Assembly: GCF_910591885.1 (NCBI RefSeq)
Contig: NC_063275.1
Span: 23,858,501 to 23,922,500, forward strand
Reading direction: 5' to 3'
DNA length: 64,000 bases
From: Bombus terrestris
Taxonomy: Eukaryota > Arthropoda > Insecta > Hymenoptera > Apidae
Shown here one piece after another: positions 25,964-37,863 of the stretch. The position numbers and the translations under genes were made by a program. Positions within the stretch are counted from its first letter, which is position 1. Each line of letters begins with the position of its first letter. The notes beneath the pieces are model-generated. The model was not told where the DNA came from. It worked only from the letters and a program-made list of their open reading frames with translations, and made no database searches.

Positions 25964-26377
25964 TCATTTGACTTTGCTTGGCGTCACATATTTCCATCGA
26001 TGTCTTTCTGGGCTAGGAATGTAGCTAGGACTGCGACTAGCTTTACCCTTTTCGTAAATGAGATTATCCGAAGCTTTTCGAAAGATGTATGTCGACAAAT
26101 TCAAACTCGCGTAAGCCGTTTTAGAACAAACTGCATCGCGACCCGATACCAGTCGATGTAGCTGCAAGTGCAGTGGAAGTCGTCTCCTTCGAACGGGACA
26201 ACTTCTCACTGCTCGTATTACGTAGACGTATTCTGTCTGCGTTGATTTGCTCACCTGGTTCTGCTGATCGGTCGTCGACATTCTAGACAGCATAAATGAT
26301 ATTCTTAGAAAAGGTTTGAGTAAAGCGTTAAACAATACGTTGAGAATTATAATTAAACTATAGATGTTTATACACAT
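25964..26377 (-). CDS. weak candidate ORF, 137 codons, possibly containing a first exon
   Basis: The frame runs from an ATG at 26377 to a stop at 25964. Its first third is hydrophobic. An internal Met is followed by STTDQQNQVSKSTQTEYV, where KSTQTE fits the dynein light chain LC8 binding consensus. However, the codons for NQ/V spell CAG followed by GTGAGC, a strong splice donor (donor G at about 26253), so the KSTQTE part could equally be intron. The rest is basic with an SPSYIPSPERHR-type tail. I do not recognise the protein. It could be a small gene, the end of an exon followed by intron, or a chance frame. Confidence 0.25.
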   Translation of the reverse strand: MCINIYSLIIILNVLFNALLKPFLRISFMLSRMSTTDQQNQVSKSTQTEYVYVIRAVRSCPVRRRRLPLHLQLHRLVSGRDAVCSKTAYASLNLSTYIFRKASDNLIYEKGKASRSPSYIPSPERHRWKYVTPSKVK

Positions 26378-27010
26378 AAAAGTTTATGCACGAAAAGTAT
26401 TTGAATACCATCGCATTTGTTGCAGCATTTAAGTCCAACTTAAATACTTTGTCGTTTGATAGAATTTTCATACGATCAGAAAAATGTTATACGTACAATG
26501 AAAATGAAACTTAGAAGCTGATAAAGATCTCTCGAATGGAAAAGAAGTATGTACAAATATTCGCTGGAAACATTTTACTCTCGACGATCTGTTGAAATGT
26601 AAATCTCCCAGAAATGCATAAATTCGCAACCAGCTGTAGCAGTCTAATTTAGTCTAAAATCGTCTAATTTAAACTCGATTTTCCATTCCGAAGAATACGC
26701 GAATCGAATAGTCGTTGCCTTATGTGCGGTTGCCCGAATAGAAAATCAGCGATTTGGCCGGAATGAAATTTTTAAAGGACAGAGAGAATCGCGTTAACGC
26801 GAGAGAGCCTGCATAAAGCATAGAAATGTTGTCAGAGTGTCGACTGTCTGCAGGCGTGTCAGAAGTCTCTGAATAATGAAAGCAGCGTTGCGAATCGACG
26901 ATGTTTTCCCTATGTTCGGCGCGCGACATCAAACTCGCGCCTGAATACGTTTCCGGGCGTAATTTAAGGCCCTCTGGGCGTGACGCTGGTTGGCAAATTC
27001 CAACGAGCCG
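26378..27010. other. 3' flank of the 27-29 kb minus-strand gene
   Basis: AT-rich, then GC-richer towards 26.9 kb. It should contain the 3' untranslated region of the minus-strand gene, but I see no clear AATAAA on that strand. A minus frame at 26720-26932 follows an acceptor-like TATTCAG, but its phase does not join exon C. Confidence 0.4.
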
Positions 27011-27368
27011 TTAAATAATTCGTCGAACAACGTACTTTCTAGGCCCGATCGATCGTTCCGCCACGGCGTCCCTCAGGCAAGGCGCATTGACTTTTCTTTC
27101 CAGCTGAATATTCGAGTGGATCTTGCAGGTGCTGGTTGCCATCGAATTTATCGAGTCGCGTGCACGATCGACCAACGTCACGTCGTTCTGTACGTCGTTC
27201 TTTGAACGATTTCCATCTTGTTCCGCGTGATCTTGGCGTTTCGCGATCCTTTCGTCGACTATGGCGGATTGGCTGTCTGACGCGTTGTCGATACTATTCC
27301 GCAGGCTTTCCTCCAGCTCCAGCAAATCTCGGAAAAACGTTTGGCCTTTGACGCCGAACAGACCTGTT
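27011..27368 (-). CDS. last exon (C) of the unrecognised minus-strand gene
   Basis: It is entered from a 68-base intron with acceptor CAATTGTTTCAG and encodes 118 complete residues plus the split Arg codon. It begins TGLFGVKGQTFFRDLLELEE, a likely helix, then an acidic and basic tail ending YVVRRII. The stop is TAA. A cryptic donor GTACGT lies ten codons before the stop, so an alternative spliced end is possible. The plus-strand frames across it are shadows. Confidence 0.65.
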
Positions 27369-29053
27369 CTGAAACAATTGCGCGTGTCTACCGAGCAACG
27401 ATTCGAAGAAACGAAAGAAACAGACATCGAACATACCTGTTTCCGTTGTTGCGCCTTTTTCTTGCGAGTACGTTCTCCGTATCGGAATGAGACTTCTTCA
27501 ACATCGCCTGTTCTTTCTTTCGATGCCTCTTCAACTCCATGACGATCATACGTCGAACGATAACGTTCAGTTCCTCCTCCTCTTTGCCGGAACTGGTGGC
27601 GCGTCTGTCGAGTATTTTTTCCAACAACTTTCACGTGTGCATCGTTTTATGATGTGTGTAATTATACGGTATAAGGAACGAACGAAAGCGTAGTGTTTCT
27701 AGAAATTTAATGCCACGGGTCGATGACATTTCTGCAATTTGCTTTTCCCTTTCGAGAAAACACGGGATTACTGAGTTACTAACCGATCCAAATCAATCCG
27801 ACAGATTAGAAAGCGTTAAATAATATACGAGGACAGAGCGATGACATCGCGTTCGCGACAATTTCGGTTGAGATCGTAGAAAGGATGAAACTGTAGTTAA
27901 AATTTCAATCGATGTCGTTTCGATTGAAATTTCAGTCGCGAGTATCGACAACGAGTATCGTACAATCGTAAAAACACATCGAGTATTCTCGTTCTAATTG
28001 ACTTACGATCGGCTAAAGAAAATCGTAGATTCCGTTCTTCTATCGTTCCTCGTCGAATTTTTCTTTGGAGACGATCCAACGTCTTCCTCTCCATCTTTGC
28101 TTCGAGATATCGCACTCTTGCTCCAATGAAACGCAGATTTTTCTTCCGTACAATTTGCCTCGCTTTTTGGGTCTATTCCAAACCGTTCGTCGAAATAATC
28201 GTCCTTCCGCGTACGCGCATCGTCATCCTTATCCGTTGGCTGGCAAAACGAAAATTCCTCGAACGTATCAGCTACCTTTGCAGGATTTTCATTTTCTTTT
28301 TGTTCCGCCTCCACGGATCCTTTCGATGCGCGACCAGTTTCTTCCGATGCATCCATCTCGAAATCAACTACCTTTTCGTTCGGAAGTTGCTGCGAATTTT
28401 TCATGAACACGTCGTCCTCTTGCAAGATCGAAACGAGAAACTTCTCCGCCAGGGAACGACTCACCGTCGTCTCCGAAGGTTTTTCATTTCTCATCTCGAA
28501 ATTTGCCAAACGTTGCTGCGAATGTCCGTCGTCCCTTCCAATTTCTAAATGCGTCTCGAATTTATACGACGAACGAACCTCGTTGTTGTTCGGGCACGTA
28601 TTCTCGCTTTCACGAGCAAACGCGTCCTCTGCATATCTTTCCACTCCTGGAACCATGGCAACGTTTTTCATCATAGCGTAGTCGGTGAGTTTGCTCTCGG
28701 ACCAATCTATAAATTTCGACGAGCATGTTGTGCAACTTTCTTGCAACGTTGCATCGTACTGTGAATTCTTTCCCTCGCTCGTCGACGGTTCCACGTTTTT
28801 TAATTTATCGGCTGCTGCATCGAAATTCGTTTCGAGAGTGACGTCGTCGTTCGAGGTTTTATCGAGATAAACGTCCATGTCGTTTCTAATATTCTTCTCG
28901 GTAATTTCTATCGAGATGGAATCATAACGACGCTTCTTTCGCTTTTCCAAATGATTTTTCAAATTCTTCCAGAAAGATGCGCGAATGTCTTGAAAGATCT
29001 CCTCGAGTAGACGTTTGACCGTGCAAGGTTCGAACTCCGGACGCCTATGCACG
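27011..29053 (-). CDS. unrecognised polar, basic/acidic protein, three 3' exons, 5' incomplete
   Basis: Best gene in the window. Model: complement of 28007-29053, 27437-27604 and 27011-27368, stop at 27011-27013. All junctions are phase 2 and GT-AG. The donors are GTAAGT (28006) and GTATGT (27436); the acceptors are TTTGCTTTCAG, ACTCGACAG and ATTGTTTCAG. Introns are 402 and 68 bases. Exon A has no ATG and follows an in-frame stop, so it must be entered by splicing. The product, about 523 residues as modelled, is rich in Lys, Glu, Asp, Ser and Asn. It starts with a helical stretch (VKRLLEEIFQDI) and a KRKKRR cluster resembling a nuclear localisation signal, then a long probably disordered acidic region, then helical basic segments. 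I see no enzyme motif. It may be a lineage-restricted nuclear or cytoskeletal protein; the function is unknown. Confidence 0.7.
27437..27604 (-). CDS. exon B of the unrecognised minus-strand gene
   Basis: 168 bases, phase 2 in and out. It encodes a helix-prone basic segment with EEEELNVIVRRMIV, LKRHRKKEQAMLKK and ARKRRNN. The acceptor CTCGACAG lacks a good pyrimidine tract, but it is the only nearby AG after the in-frame TGA that keeps phase 2. A second AG nine bases further (ACCAG) also keeps the phase, so the exact start may vary. The donor CAG|GTATGT is good. Confidence 0.6.
28007..29053 (-). CDS. exon A of the unrecognised minus-strand gene (348 codons)
   Basis: 1047 bases, phase 2 in and phase 2 out, so symmetrical. 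It is open throughout and far longer than chance frames of this base composition. The acceptor is preceded by a pyrimidine-rich CTAATTTCCTCAGAGATTTGC. The donor after CGATC is a consensus GTAAGT. The encoded segment has a basic amphipathic N-terminal part, a KRKKRR cluster around residue 40, scattered cysteines including CTTC, and many acidic runs. The plus-strand frames over 28065-28870 are its shadows. Confidence 0.72.
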
Positions 29054-29743
29054 CTGAAAGCAAATCTCTGAGGAAATTAGTCGATTCTTATCGAAGTTGA
29101 CTGTCTTTCAAAATAATAAGAGGAGACAACAAGAGTATTCGTTTCCACGTATGATACAGTATAAAAATCATCGAATTTATTCTTTAAGAGATCAACGAGC
29201 TGTTAAATTAATAACAAAATGGAATTAGCTGTTTAAATTAATCGATAAGAAATTCAAGAATTCTCTTACATTATTCAACGATCGTCTGATCCATCCTTAC
29301 GAATACTAACAAGTTTCTATACATCGATAGAAATACGCGAGTATTTCCTCGTATGATAAAAAACCATCGATTGAGAAGACAAGTAAGCAACAATCTGGAA
29401 GTCAGAAACGCCTATCGGATTGGCCGACAAAGCGATTACTCGTCGACCGTACGCAATATTCGTTGCACGTAGAACGAAAGTCAGCGTCAACTTGGAAATT
29501 GAATCGAATCGATCAACCTTTTCGCGATTATTCGATTTGACGGGCCGCGATTTAATTACTTTTTACCATGGTCGCGGAAGTAACGGATTCCGCGTACGAA
29601 AATTCATCGGAAAATAACAAGGGGTGGGTCGGGAGCGCAATCGGCGCGATACAATCAATTAAATTCAATTACGAGGTAGCCACGCGTACGAACGAGCTTG
29701 CGCGACAAAATCGACGTAATTACGCTGGTTCTCGACAGGAGAC

Positions 29744-29970
29744 CTGGTCAATAATTGATTTCCTCCGCGCCACGAGACGCCTCTCGGTACCAGATGATCC
29801 GACGTCGATTTCTTCCACCTTCTTCTCGACTTGTTCACCTCGTAGATCGATAACAACCTCCGGACGCTCGACACTACGAGCAAAACGTTCCACGCGAGGA
29901 CAGCGAGCGAACAGATGCAGATTAGTGGTAATATCGAGCTCTTGTATCCCAGGATACTTGACATTCGCAT
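29744..29970 (-). CDS. candidate first exon with membrane segment for the 27-29 kb gene
   Basis: The frame starts ATGCGAATG at 29970. After about 11 residues it encodes a hydrophobic segment, ILPLICICSLAVLAWNVLLVV, here cut at the window of one membrane span, followed by basic residues (SVRRLL, KSRRRWKK), as in a signal anchor. Reading to ACCAG and splicing at 29743 gives phase 2, which joins exon A to make ACC-AGC-GTG. The donor CAG|GTCTCC is poor beyond GT. A competing short candidate lies at about 29568-29611 (ATGAATTTTCG.. to CCATG|GTAAAA, also phase 2). Neither is proven. Confidence 0.28.
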
Positions 29971-32900
29971 AGTAGCAGAATTATGCAGGTAACACGATCA
30001 CGAAAACGAGAATTTCTGCATGTTATCCTGGCACGTCCTCACTCGCGCATCTTTACGATTTTCTTCTTTTTGTTGCGTTAATTCTTTTCCTAATGAAATT
30101 CGAGTAATTTTCTTTCCACGAGAGATTTAGGTTACCGAAAGATCCGAATTTTGCGGCTGCGACCAAGCGATTTGCGATTGTTTTTTGCTTTATCCCGCAA
30201 TGTTCCGGTTTAGATATAGCTACGCGAAGTTTGTTCGTTTCCAACTTTTTGATCGTTTGGTATTTTTTTTTTTTTTTCATCCCTTTCATCGTGCGCGCGT
30301 GACTTCCGGGAGAGCGGCACAGTCGGGAACAATGTAAAAATGGAGTAAGTATAGCATTTGTAATTTGAAACATGGCTCGACCGTGGCGTAGTTTGGAATT
30401 AATTTCCCGGAACCGCTCTAAATGCATTTTCGGTGCAAATATTTTTCGCCGACGAATATGAACGCGAATATTCAAATGCGTGGGAATTAAACCGGTCGCG
30501 GCGCATCAAGGAAGACGAATTTCGAACACGTTCAATAAATTGGAAGATACAATTTTATGCAAACAATATTTCGCCTCAGATATTAAACGACCCAGCCTCT
30601 AGAATTGCAAATGTGCTCGATGTTAATATGTATGGCATCGTGGAATTTAATATGTCGTGTCACGGTGATTTTACGGCAGATACGATCGGGTCGTGACAAA
30701 CCCGATCCATTACCGACAACTGTCAACTACATGTTCAAAGACTCAATGTCAGCAAGTTCGAGGCCACGAAACGTAATGAGAACGGCGTTATGTTACCGGA
30801 ACTCGATACAAAGAACGCGGACTCGTAAAGTTTCGTATCCTTTGAATTTCGTTTTTGAAAATTAATAGCTTCTAGTATTTAATAATTGCAACTTAATAAT
30901 TTTTAGATAGTAGACATCGTATAGTAAATATCGTGTCAGCCTACTGTATCGTGAATCGTAAAATTGCATGTCAACATGTTTTACGTTACGTTAATACATT
31001 GAACGACAAAGTAGAATCGAATAAACTATCGACTCAGCTCCTTGGAAATTATCGAAATTTCTTTCGATATTTTTGTCGTCAGTTTAAGTTCTCCGCAATT
31101 TAACACAGGTTTTCTCAATTTTATTGAACCCGATTGTAATATTATAGTAAGAAAAAGGATACCTATTCTATCCATCCATTTTCCGATAGTCCATCATTAA
31201 TAATTTACTAGTTGCATAAAATTTTAGGTTTCCAGATCAACACGTTAGATACCAACAACGATATAGTATCGTGTGTTCTTAATTAATTATTACTTGACCT
31301 AAGTTCCCTATAATTTATAGATATCAAATTCACAAAGTTCCCTAAACTGCCACGAATCGCTTATAATTTCCAAATATCATCGAAATCGATCAGTATCGTA
31401 TAAAAAACTAAATACCTGTAACGTGATTTCCATTAATAAACACGACGAATTTCATACAAAATTATATCTTGCAAAAATCGAACGTTTCTTTAAACCACTT
31501 AACATGAAAATGTAAGAAAGTTGAACGAACTCTGTGCATAATAACCGTTTCAATCGCGATATTTCGCCTGCAAATAAAGATAATGTATCTATCAAGGGAT
31601 TAAAGGCGAATCGGGATCGCATCGTATCACGTTCATCGATCAAACGTCCTCGTTTCTTTCTCGTCGACTAGTATTATCTGAATGAAACGGTGCCCAGCGG
31701 TATCGAGCATTGGTTTTTCACCACTTCCTATCCACGAGTGGTGTATCGAGTATCCGGTGCACCCTTTAATTCGTACGCATCGCACGTATACGTGACGTTG
31801 ACGATTCGAGGACGCCGTTGAACGTCAAACGCATGCCCACGTTGCGAGGACTCTCTAATGGAGTGTCCTGCCAGGTCGAGTAGCTCCGTTGCATATCATT
31901 TACCTTTACGAGCAAACGCAGTTACACACTCGGCATAACGTCGATGCTTTAATCACGTGATCTTGATTCTCGGTTAGTCGGCTACGTTTCGACCAATCTC
32001 TCGCTGGAACATGTCGTAAGTTACCGCTTCGTGTCACGTTCATCCTCGTGATCCTCTATAAATAAAGTGTCCAACGATTTTATGCTCCGTTGCCGGTCGA
32101 TCTCGCTGCTATTAGGCTTCGCAAGATCTATGTTCATGACGCGTGCAATTAGTAGACTGCGAATATTTACGCGAATTTACGCATCTCCGTACAATTTAGT
32201 TTTGTGAATGTAATTCAGATACAGATTTGCTTGGCATATCAAAGATTGCGATTGAAACGCAGATACTGATGCAGATTTGTATTTTTGCAAAGGGAATTAG
32301 AGAGATGGAACCCAAGCTGATATTTGTTCCAGGTATTAAATGTTACAAGGAATATTTTATTTGGGATATTTCGCCGACTTTAGACGTACGTTTGACAAAT
32401 TTTTACATTTTTAAATATCTCGTAAATGTGTAACAACGTACGGTCTAGTTATAGTATACGCTTTCGTAAAAAGAATCCAGGAATATTACGTAATATATAT
32501 TTTTGTAGAAAGAATCGAATTAAAGAATACATAACGTAATAGTCGATTATGAAAACACGGATTAATGAAACATTTGGAAATGATCTCTTACAAGAGTGAT
32601 CAACGGACAAGAATTGAAACTAAGAGAAATTACGACACTTTTATTCGAAAGTCCCTACTTAGTAATACGAAGTAATTCAAAATAATCTTCTCCCGTATGA
32701 AAATGAAGTTACTCCGTTGACCGTAAAAATATACGATTGCAATTGGAATCGAGGTCGAATCATAAACTACTGGATTTCGACGATACGGAGAATTTGGTGA
32801 AAGTTGTACCATAATTTCGTATTTGAACGCGAAGGTTTTAAGATGCTGTGTAAGAGAAGGGATTAAATAAACCGTGCTTATATAAGTTACGAGTATCTTC

Positions 32901-33941
32901 GTAATTGTTCATGATTGACGTGTATTGATCAATAGTGATTTTGAAGTACCTCCTACGATAGAAATTATGCTTTCTCTCGATAGATCTGATAAATTATTCA
33001 AATCCTATAAATAGAAATCGTGTAATAACGAAGCTACGTCGAGTACAGTTAGCTTTGCAATGGGTGCCACCAGGTCAACGTTAAAAATACTGCATTAAAG
33101 ATGACAAATGGATCTGTCAAGATAAGTTAAGTCAGTCATCGTTTCTCGATGCCTTAAAACTCTAGCATAGACAACTACGGATATTTTTAAAGAGCTTTAT
33201 TTCCTACCAAACAACATTCTCTTCCCTTACCATCGAAATGGTTGCTACTTGTGTAAGCTTCTTACGTGAATATCGAGACTTCTGTAAGCTTCTATTCGTT
33301 TCCATTCGCAAGAAGGTGCATTATTGTTTCAAGCTGAACGACAGCGATACTGCAGCAGAAAGATGATCACGCAACGACGAGCATCGAGTTGATACCGTTT
33401 CAATATCAATAAATTCGATATCTGCAACCGTACAAATTCAGAAATAAGGAAACAGAAAACTGATAAACCACGATACTTCCTCCATTGCAATTTTACTAAA
33501 GAAAATCTAACGCGATAAAACTGGTCACGATCATCCTGCATTGCCACTGTACATCCTCCATCGTCGTACGACGATAACGAACAATTTTCACGCGAGTTAT
33601 ACCAAAGGATAAGGGGAAGTATATTAAAGACACCGCGAAAGGAAGTGAAATAGATCAGCGTAGCGACGAACGAACGGGGAAAAACGTTCCCTAAGTGACG
33701 ACATTTTCACAGAATGTTTCCCACAGCTGGTCAAAAACCTGGAATAGAAGAAAGGAAGAGACGCGGAGCAGTGTATTACTCCGGTTCCGTGGTCCTCTTA
33801 GGAGCTCTTAGCGAGTCGTACGAAAAGTTTCATGCATACGAATGTACGAGAAACTTTAGATGCACGGTGTTCCACGACGTATTTGGAATTAAGGCGGAAG
33901 AGCAGCAAGAGAGAAAAAGAGAGGAGACGTATTGGGATAGG

Positions 33942-33982
33942 TGAGAGAGCGGGAGAGAGAGAGGGAGAGAGAGGAAGAGAAA
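33942..33982. repeat. GA-rich simple repeat
   Basis: An imperfect (GA)n run interrupted by GG. It produces Arg/Glu and Leu/Ser chance frames on the two strands. Confidence 0.85.
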
Positions 33983-34625
33983 TAAAGAAGAAACACGTAG
34001 ATATTGGAACAAAAGATGATATAACGTATATTATTGCTTTCATAAGTCGTTACTTGTCATTCGGTAAAATTGCACTTTTTTAGAATGGCACTATGCGAGG
34101 ATAACGGATGGATAGAAATGCATGGAACATGAAAGGATAATACAAAAGTACATACAGTTTCACGAAACTACATACACGAACTTCGTACACGGTGTTCATA
34201 AAGTTTCGTTCCACGTTACGACAAATATATCGAGTTTTAGTTCAAACGAAAAATACTTCGTTGGAATGTATCGAACGCATCTTGAAGTGTCTTTAAAATT
34301 AAGTTCGACGAAGTAGGAGCGTAACTGTGGCGTGACGCTGTAAGAAAGGAAAGAAGGACAAACGGAAAAGGAAGAAAAGGAAGGGACGATGAGTTTTGTC
34401 GCGCAGTCAGTGGACTCGTCGACAAAGTAACCTAACAGATCCGTATCTTAGATGCTGAGATAACGGACTCAAGTCAGAGAATGTAGGAGAAGCGTTTGCG
34501 AGAATTGCCATCGGTGTATACCTCTCTGGTGACTGAGAGCGTCGGCGTACAATATAAAAATGTATCGAAAGAGAACGAAACGGAATAAAAATGAAATAAA
34601 TGAATTTAAAAAAACACAACGAAAT

Positions 34626-34661
34626 AAAAAAAAAAAGAAACAAAAAAAAACACACACACAA
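34626..34661. repeat. poly-A and CA simple sequence
   Basis: A runs separated by G or C followed by five or so CA units, about 50 bases upstream of the splice acceptor of the 34.7 kb exon. Confidence 0.85.
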
Positions 34662-34712
34662 ACGCAAGGTAATTGGCCTGATTACGAGAGCAACATGATT
34701 TCTGTCTTGCAG

Positions 34713-34994
34713 GCGGCGCGGAGACAGACGCGGTACAGGCGATCTTGGCCAGATATCTTCAGAGGCGTCTTCAGGGGTCGCAGCTGTCGACGCCGCCGCC
34801 GCCAGCTGTCCTCTTCAGTAGCAATAACCAGGCCAGAATGAGACATGCTCAAAGGACTACCAGCAATGCGTTGCCGAAGAACGTCAGCGAGAAAGAGAGG
34901 AGGGATCGCGTGGAGGATTACGAGGATTACGAGGACGACCTTGAGGGTTTCGAGGACAGTGAGAGGAGCAGAACCAGATTCGATCTCTTCGCTG
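34713..34994 (+). CDS. internal exon of an unrecognised gene, acidic Tyr-rich segment
   Basis: The acceptor is TGATTTCTGTCTTGCAG (AG at 34711-34712); the donor is GCTG|GTAAAT (GT at 34995). The exon is 282 bases and only the phase-1 frame is open; the other two plus frames have stops. Both ends are phase 1, so the exon is symmetrical, a pattern frequent in secreted and extracellular proteins. It encodes GAETDAVQAILARYLQRRLQ (a likely helix), a STPPPPAV run, a basic Asn/Arg/Gln part, then an acidic block RVEDYEDYEDDLEGFEDSE and TRFDLFAG. Tyrosines inside acidic runs would be sulfation candidates if the protein is secreted. I do not recognise the family. The minus-strand frame here is a shadow. 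Confidence 0.6.
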
Positions 34995-37828
34995 GTAAAT
35001 CCTTGAGCCCCGCTCATATTCCATTTTTCGGATCATTTCGTGTCTTGATATTTTATCACTCGAGTATTTTATTATCTTCGGATAAGCTTCTATAATGGTC
35101 TTCGGTGAAAGGGAATTATAGACGAGAATACGTCTACTATATCTCGATGTTTGATCAGTATTTTAATTTAATTTAATAGGTCGGTAAATTTATTTAAGGA
35201 TTCCCGTTGGATGAATTGAAAAACAACGACGTTTTTGTGCTTCTCCGACCATTAAAAATATGCAGCGAGTTTTGGTAAAATTAATGCCGATTTTTATTCG
35301 GATATAGAATTAATTACGTATATCTATTGATCTGTGTTATTATTAATTTAACTATAATCAACTATGTAGAGTATATTTAATACAAGTCGATAATTGTAGT
35401 GCTAACGGTTTACAGAACACGTGTTAGAAATGGGAATTAAGAGTGTAGCTTTTAGAATACGTTACTTTCCTACGTTGTAACACATAGTTGAGGAGGGATA
35501 ATCACATTAGCACTCGAATGAGAAGAAAGTGAAGTTGCACGTGGATGTGGAATTTCGGACAGAAAGTTAGTCCCGTTACTAACTGTTCCTTCTAATTACT
35601 AAGGGTCCATTCGCGAATCAGTAAATGTAAGAAACTCCGAAAGAAACTAGTCTTCGACTCTTTTTATTTATTTACCACGTATATATCGTTGTTCGTAATC
35701 AGCAGTATTTTTCTTCACTTTTCGCCAAATCTTTGATCAGTTTGACTGTCACGTTATAGCAAAATTGATTTCACATCGTTAGTTACGTTATTCGCATAAA
35801 TATTATATTCATTAAACTACGGATTGTCACACATTTATGCACACTATGCATTTAAAGATTCATAAAACGCATACAGCATGCAAAAATATAGTACAAAATA
35901 ACCAAAGCAGAATGCTCGTTATAATTATTACTTAGTAAACGAAGCAAATCTCTATCGGATTTCTATTTCCTTACCTGCGTTCAAATATGAAATTTGATAA
36001 AAAATTACAGTCTAATGATTATATATCGTATATCAGCTTAGAAACAATAGCGACGAGATTCATATTCATCGCCTATAGTTTGCTTACGAGTTCGTGTCGT
36101 TAAATGCCATGCTTGCCACGTTACTTGAAGTTATCGCGGATTCATTTACGCATTGACGCCAAGTTTGAAGCCTGTACATGGCTACGTGATTACTCTTCTG
36201 CAATTACCACGTTTAATCCGGTTATACCGTTATTTAGCCAGCCATTCCTGTTATTACACGTAAAATACAAGGATGAACGGATTATCGAGCGAACCCGTGT
36301 GTAGCTATGCAGCACGGATAATCAAATAAAACGACGGCTAATCGGACAATCGAAGATAACGGGCGATACCTATCCAACGACGCAGACATTGCTACTATTA
36401 ATATCTGGATATTCGAGCAGGTCTGTTATCAGCAGCCGAATAACGCTTTCTGATCACTGGCCTGACTGATCGTTTCCGTTTGAAACGATTTGAAATTGTT
36501 CGTTGGCCGGTCATCTATATTCGTTTGCTCTGTTCCTCAATGGAATTATTCTGTTATACAGTTAGCTTGTCTATTTGGATTTGTAAAATAATGTTGCAAA
36601 TTGGAAATGGAACGGAAATTTTTCTATTTGCAAATGAAAAAGATTGATCACTATCGCACGTGATGTAGTATGGTTTTGCGAGGTACTAAAATGTTCGGGT
36701 GTTTGTTCTGTGTGTCTCTAACTCTAAGTGTCACTGTGTGGATTTTCGTCTCGTTCTTCTAGCGAGTCATGTATCTTTTCGATGTATCACTTTTAAAGTC
36801 TTTTTGTATTAACAATGCTTTCATACCTCGAAAGATATTTTAAAAGTAACGATGTGAGAATCGTTATTTAAAAGCCAAATATATTTTGTGCTGCATCTTA
36901 TTCTTCCTGTTCTTGGTGCTTGCATCGACGTATTTTATCGGATATAAAAGAGAAAAAGAAGTTTTCGTATAGAAGGCAAATATTATCTAAACTATCTTAT
37001 CCTTTAATCGTCTGCAACGATTTCTACATATACAAATTTCTCATATTCGATCATCAGCCGTCGCTAAAAATTCCAAAATGAAAGATCTGGAATCTCCTCC
37101 TTTCGGTTAACGCGGAATTTCGGCGACGCTTCGCAAGAAGGAAGCGAGGTCATCGCCGTCCACCGTCTCGAAATTACTCACCTGCCGTGTGTAATGCGAT
37201 GACAAGGGTGTAGAGGAGCGTGCATTGACGTCACAATGCCACATGCCTCTGTTCGGAACCGTTCCGATCGTGTCGAATCGTTCGACAGTAGAACACGTCT
37301 GCCTTGCTGGCTGCACGCTTCAGATCTCTCGCATCTCTCAACCCGGCGCGAGAATGCTTTCGTCCATCGCAAATACCGCCTGTTCTTCGCGCCGTAACGT
37401 GTATTCCTTGAGTAGTTTGGATTTTCTAACACACCTCGCGTCGACCTGCATTGAGATTGAAATTCTACTTCAAGAATTTCTCGAATTTCTCGAGATGTAT
37501 AGGAAATCGAAGAACATGGTCCAAAATTCACGAAAACGAGGAATGTAGGAACGTAACCGCTTCTTTCTTGATTTTTATTATCAACAAAATTATAGTGAAT
37601 AATAAATCCCTTCATTTTTGTCATTTTTATCGTATATTTTTTAATAAATTTATTTCGTCCACAGACGACGATGCTAAGAAGATTGTACTGTTGTATTTTT
37701 ATTATTAAACTCTTTTCTTTCGTTCTATCAATTTTGAGTGGTAGGTATATTTTCAACAATGAATCTGTCGTATTTTTTAGTACTAATTTTGTACTGTTGT
37801 ATTATAAATTAATTGCGATAGCGGAATC

Positions 37829-37829
<1 letters not shown>
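34995..37829. other. probable intron or intergenic DNA, nothing recognised
   Basis: It follows the donor of the 34.7 kb exon. No downstream phase-1 acceptor with a convincing open frame was found in this stretch. A GC-richer patch at about 37080-37450 holds overlapping frames on both strands without splice support. Confidence 0.45.

Positions 37830-37862
<33 letters not shown>
37830..37862. repeat. (TAA)n microsatellite, about 11 units
   Basis: An uninterrupted TAA run, with further imperfect TAA/CAA units at about 37907-37930. It is likely length-polymorphic. Confidence 0.95.

Positions 37863-37863
<1 letters not shown>

Larger units (their letters stand above)
29974..34712. other. intergenic or intronic stretch, no supported exon
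   Basis: GC-richer up to about 30.4 kb, AT-rich after that. It contains a 15-base T run (30263-30277), a GA-rich tract (33942-33982) and an A/CA-rich tract just before the 34.7 kb exon. Frames are short and unremarkable. If the 34.7 kb exon belongs to a long gene, the later part of this stretch is its upstream intron. Confidence 0.45.

Noticed and set aside
28065..28870. Plus-strand frames of 60-140 codons opposite the minus-strand gene
   Set aside because: They are antisense shadows of exon A, whose frame has consistent splice phases.
34682..35017. 111-codon minus-strand frame across the 34.7 kb exon
   Set aside because: Shadow of the plus exon; the plus strand has correct acceptor and donor at both ends.
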